DNA of 20,607 bases. Source: Haplosporangium gracile. Taxonomy: Eukaryota; Mortierellomycota; Mortierellomycetes; Mortierellales; Mortierellaceae. Under the pieces are notes generated by a model. The model was not told where the DNA came from. It was given only the letters and a program-made list of their open reading frames with translations, and did no database searches. Positions 18,952-20,607 of this stretch are shown piece after piece; positions within the stretch are counted from its first letter, which is position 1, and each line of letters opens with the position of its first letter. A program made the position numbers and the translations under genes. The DNA is taken from the NCBI GenBank assembly GCA_015499985.1, contig JAAAUF010000756.1, positions 1-20,607 of the forward strand, given 5' to 3'.

Positions 18952-20553
18952 GAAAGTGGTAGTTGTTGTGATGGGATGGCAGCCATTCTAGCAGAGGAGG
19001 TGGTGGAGCAGGTGGAAGTAGTAGTTTGCCGACATGGGGCATCCAGGAGGTTCTTCATCCAACAAACGAGTTTTTGCGCTGCGCTGAAAGCTGGAATTGA
19101 TGAGGAGGGAGTGAGAGAATGGAAGGGAAAGAAGCGAAGGGGAAAAAAAAACAAAAACTAGAACAAAAAAAAACAAACAAACAACAAATAGAAAAAGAAG
19201 CCAATTTGCAGAAAAAGCACGGAGGAACTAGTTCCTAATTTTATCATTTTCATCTTTAGTAAAGTACATTATCATATCATTGCATCTTCAACACAAAGCG
19301 GGATGGAAGGGGTTTTTGGTCAATGGGTGTATGTTTAGGAGGAAAGACATGTGTAGTAAAGAGCGACCATGAGAGGATGGTTCTTTGCCGAAAGGAGGTG
19401 TGATGGGTGGTGTTGGGCTACATTCGTATAGCTAGCCGCCTGTTGGGCTTTTCATTAATTTGACGACCACGTTATGTTGACTTTCAGTAAATCGAGATCG
19501 CATGTTTGCCTTTTTGCTTGTTTTTGTTGTGCTCCTTTGTTTGTTGTCTTCCTGCACATACGGAGGATTACGCTATGTATTTTTGAACAAGGCAGATCGA
19601 AAGAAAGACAATTCAAGCAAAGTGTGCTCAATTTACCCGTTCAAACACGGACGCATTTTTATGACTGTGCGATAATGATGAGGATGCATGTTCCGCTGTG
19701 CAAGGGACACATTGGCTTTGAAGTTCAAAGCGGAAATGACCCAAAAAATAAAGAAAAAAAAGAAACGCGCAGATTCACATCCTACCTATCATTCTCGTTA
19801 TGTTTTGGCTCACCATGTATTTTGTGTAAGAGCAAACAACAATAACTCATCGATAGTGTTTTGCAAGCGAGACGCAGCGTATAAACACAATGTGCACTTT
19901 CTCGTGTACTAATATGAACAGCAAAAAATTACAAAATAAAACAAAAACAAATAACATACCCATGCACCCTTTTTTTGAGTTGTGTCTGTCTGTCTTTCAA
20001 CGAGCGCAGTACGATTTTTTATTTCTTTGTCCCCTCCTTCATTCCCTTTTACATTTCCTCTGTCCACTTCTCCACCTTCCAGCCCTCCTTTCACTTCCTC
20101 CCTCTTTGACCTTCCTTCCTTCCTTGTACAAAAGAAAAAACCATTACAACAAGGCTAGTCAGGCTGTCTGTCTGTTAAGGGAGAGAAAGAGCGAGAATCA
20201 GTTGTTATTGTTGTTGCAAAAAAAAAAGTGCTTAGAGCAGAAAAACGGGGGTGTTTGCTTGTTTAGTGTTTATTTTTCTTGCTTACGGAACACATGCACA
20301 TACTCACAAACAAAGAGAAAGAAGGGGTGAGGGCAGAAAGGGGGTAGGCAAGGTTGAATGAATTGGATATCCTTCCTTTCAATGGACAAGGATAGAAAAT
20401 AGCATAAAACAAGAATTCAGGGTGAAGGGGAGAGAGGGAGGAATCAAAGGGGGAGGACTCAAGAGTAAAGAACGCCAGCCAGGCTGTAAGTCACTTATTC
20501 ACTCAACAAACAGAGAAAGATAGCTGCGATAGTTACTTTCAAGGGTTGTGCGT
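18952..20553. other. 3' flank of uL3m, no recognised gene
   Basis: About 1.6 kb. Begins with the uL3m 3' region, then an A-rich stretch (19140-19195). AGGAACTAGTTCCT at 19223-19236 is a perfect 14-bp palindrome. About 20040-20130 is C/T-rich and 20320-20470 is purine-rich. The open frames (for example 19474-19845 and 19890-20330) translate to low-complexity or unmatched sequence. Confidence 0.5.
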
Positions 20554-20607
20554 GTATGTATGTATGTATGTATGTATGTATGTATGTATGTATGTATGTA
20601 TGTATGT
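20554..20607. repeat. (GTAT)n tetranucleotide microsatellite at window end
   Basis: At least 13 perfect GTAT units running to the last base; the array continues beyond the window. Confidence 0.97.

Noticed and set aside
19474..20330. Open frames downstream of uL3m
   Set aside because: Sequences rich in F, L, S, C and K typical of noncoding translation; no motif or splice support.

Overview
The window looks like nuclear DNA from a filamentous or early-diverging fungus. Fifteen spliceosomal introns can be placed by protein continuity and phase. Their donors are mostly GTATGT, GTACGT or GTAAGN, 13 of 15 acceptors are TAG, and CTAAC-type branch sites are common. The predicted proteins include a complex I subunit (so not a Saccharomyces- or Schizosaccharomyces-type yeast), and noncoding DNA is rich in long purine/pyrimidine tracts and glutamine-codon repeats. 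A Mortierella-like (Mucoromycota) source fits best, but this is inference and no taxonomic marker was tested.

Layout: (1) 1-55, the 3' part of an initiator tRNA-Met cut by the window edge. (2) About 111-495, a pair of inverted repeats resembling a decayed small DNA transposon. (3) 1030-7251, minus strand, a four-exon gene for the cAMP-dependent protein kinase catalytic subunit (620 aa) with a long glutamine-rich N-terminus and three introns of 1.0, 1.9 and 1.5 kb. (4) 7849-10318, minus strand, a 14-helix-type (DHA2) MFS transporter in four exons including a 21-nt microexon. Its frame is continuous except for two UAG codons, both where the family has tryptophan. (5) 10319-12873, a 2.55 kb divergent intergenic region with no convincing gene. 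(6) 12874-14804, plus strand, the 49 kDa subunit of mitochondrial complex I (478 aa). (7) 15114-16988, minus strand, mitochondrial beta-ketoacyl-ACP synthase (437 aa). (8) 17511-18951, plus strand, mitochondrial ribosomal protein uL3m (291 aa). (9) 18952-20607, no recognisable gene, ending in a GTAT microsatellite.

Three adjacent nuclear genes (6-8) serve the mitochondrion: respiration, mitochondrial fatty-acid/lipoate synthesis and mitochondrial translation. The ketoacyl synthase and uL3m genes are divergent and share a 522-bp promoter holding a CCAAT box inside a dyad. Mitochondrial acyl carrier protein is both a substrate carrier of the synthase pathway and a complex I subunit, so the cluster is functionally coherent, though co-regulation is not shown by sequence alone. 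The most intriguing observation is the MFS frame with two Trp-to-UAG positions and otherwise intact splicing and coding. The plain reading is a recent pseudogene or null allele; recoding (for example A-to-I editing of UAG to UGG) is the testable alternative.
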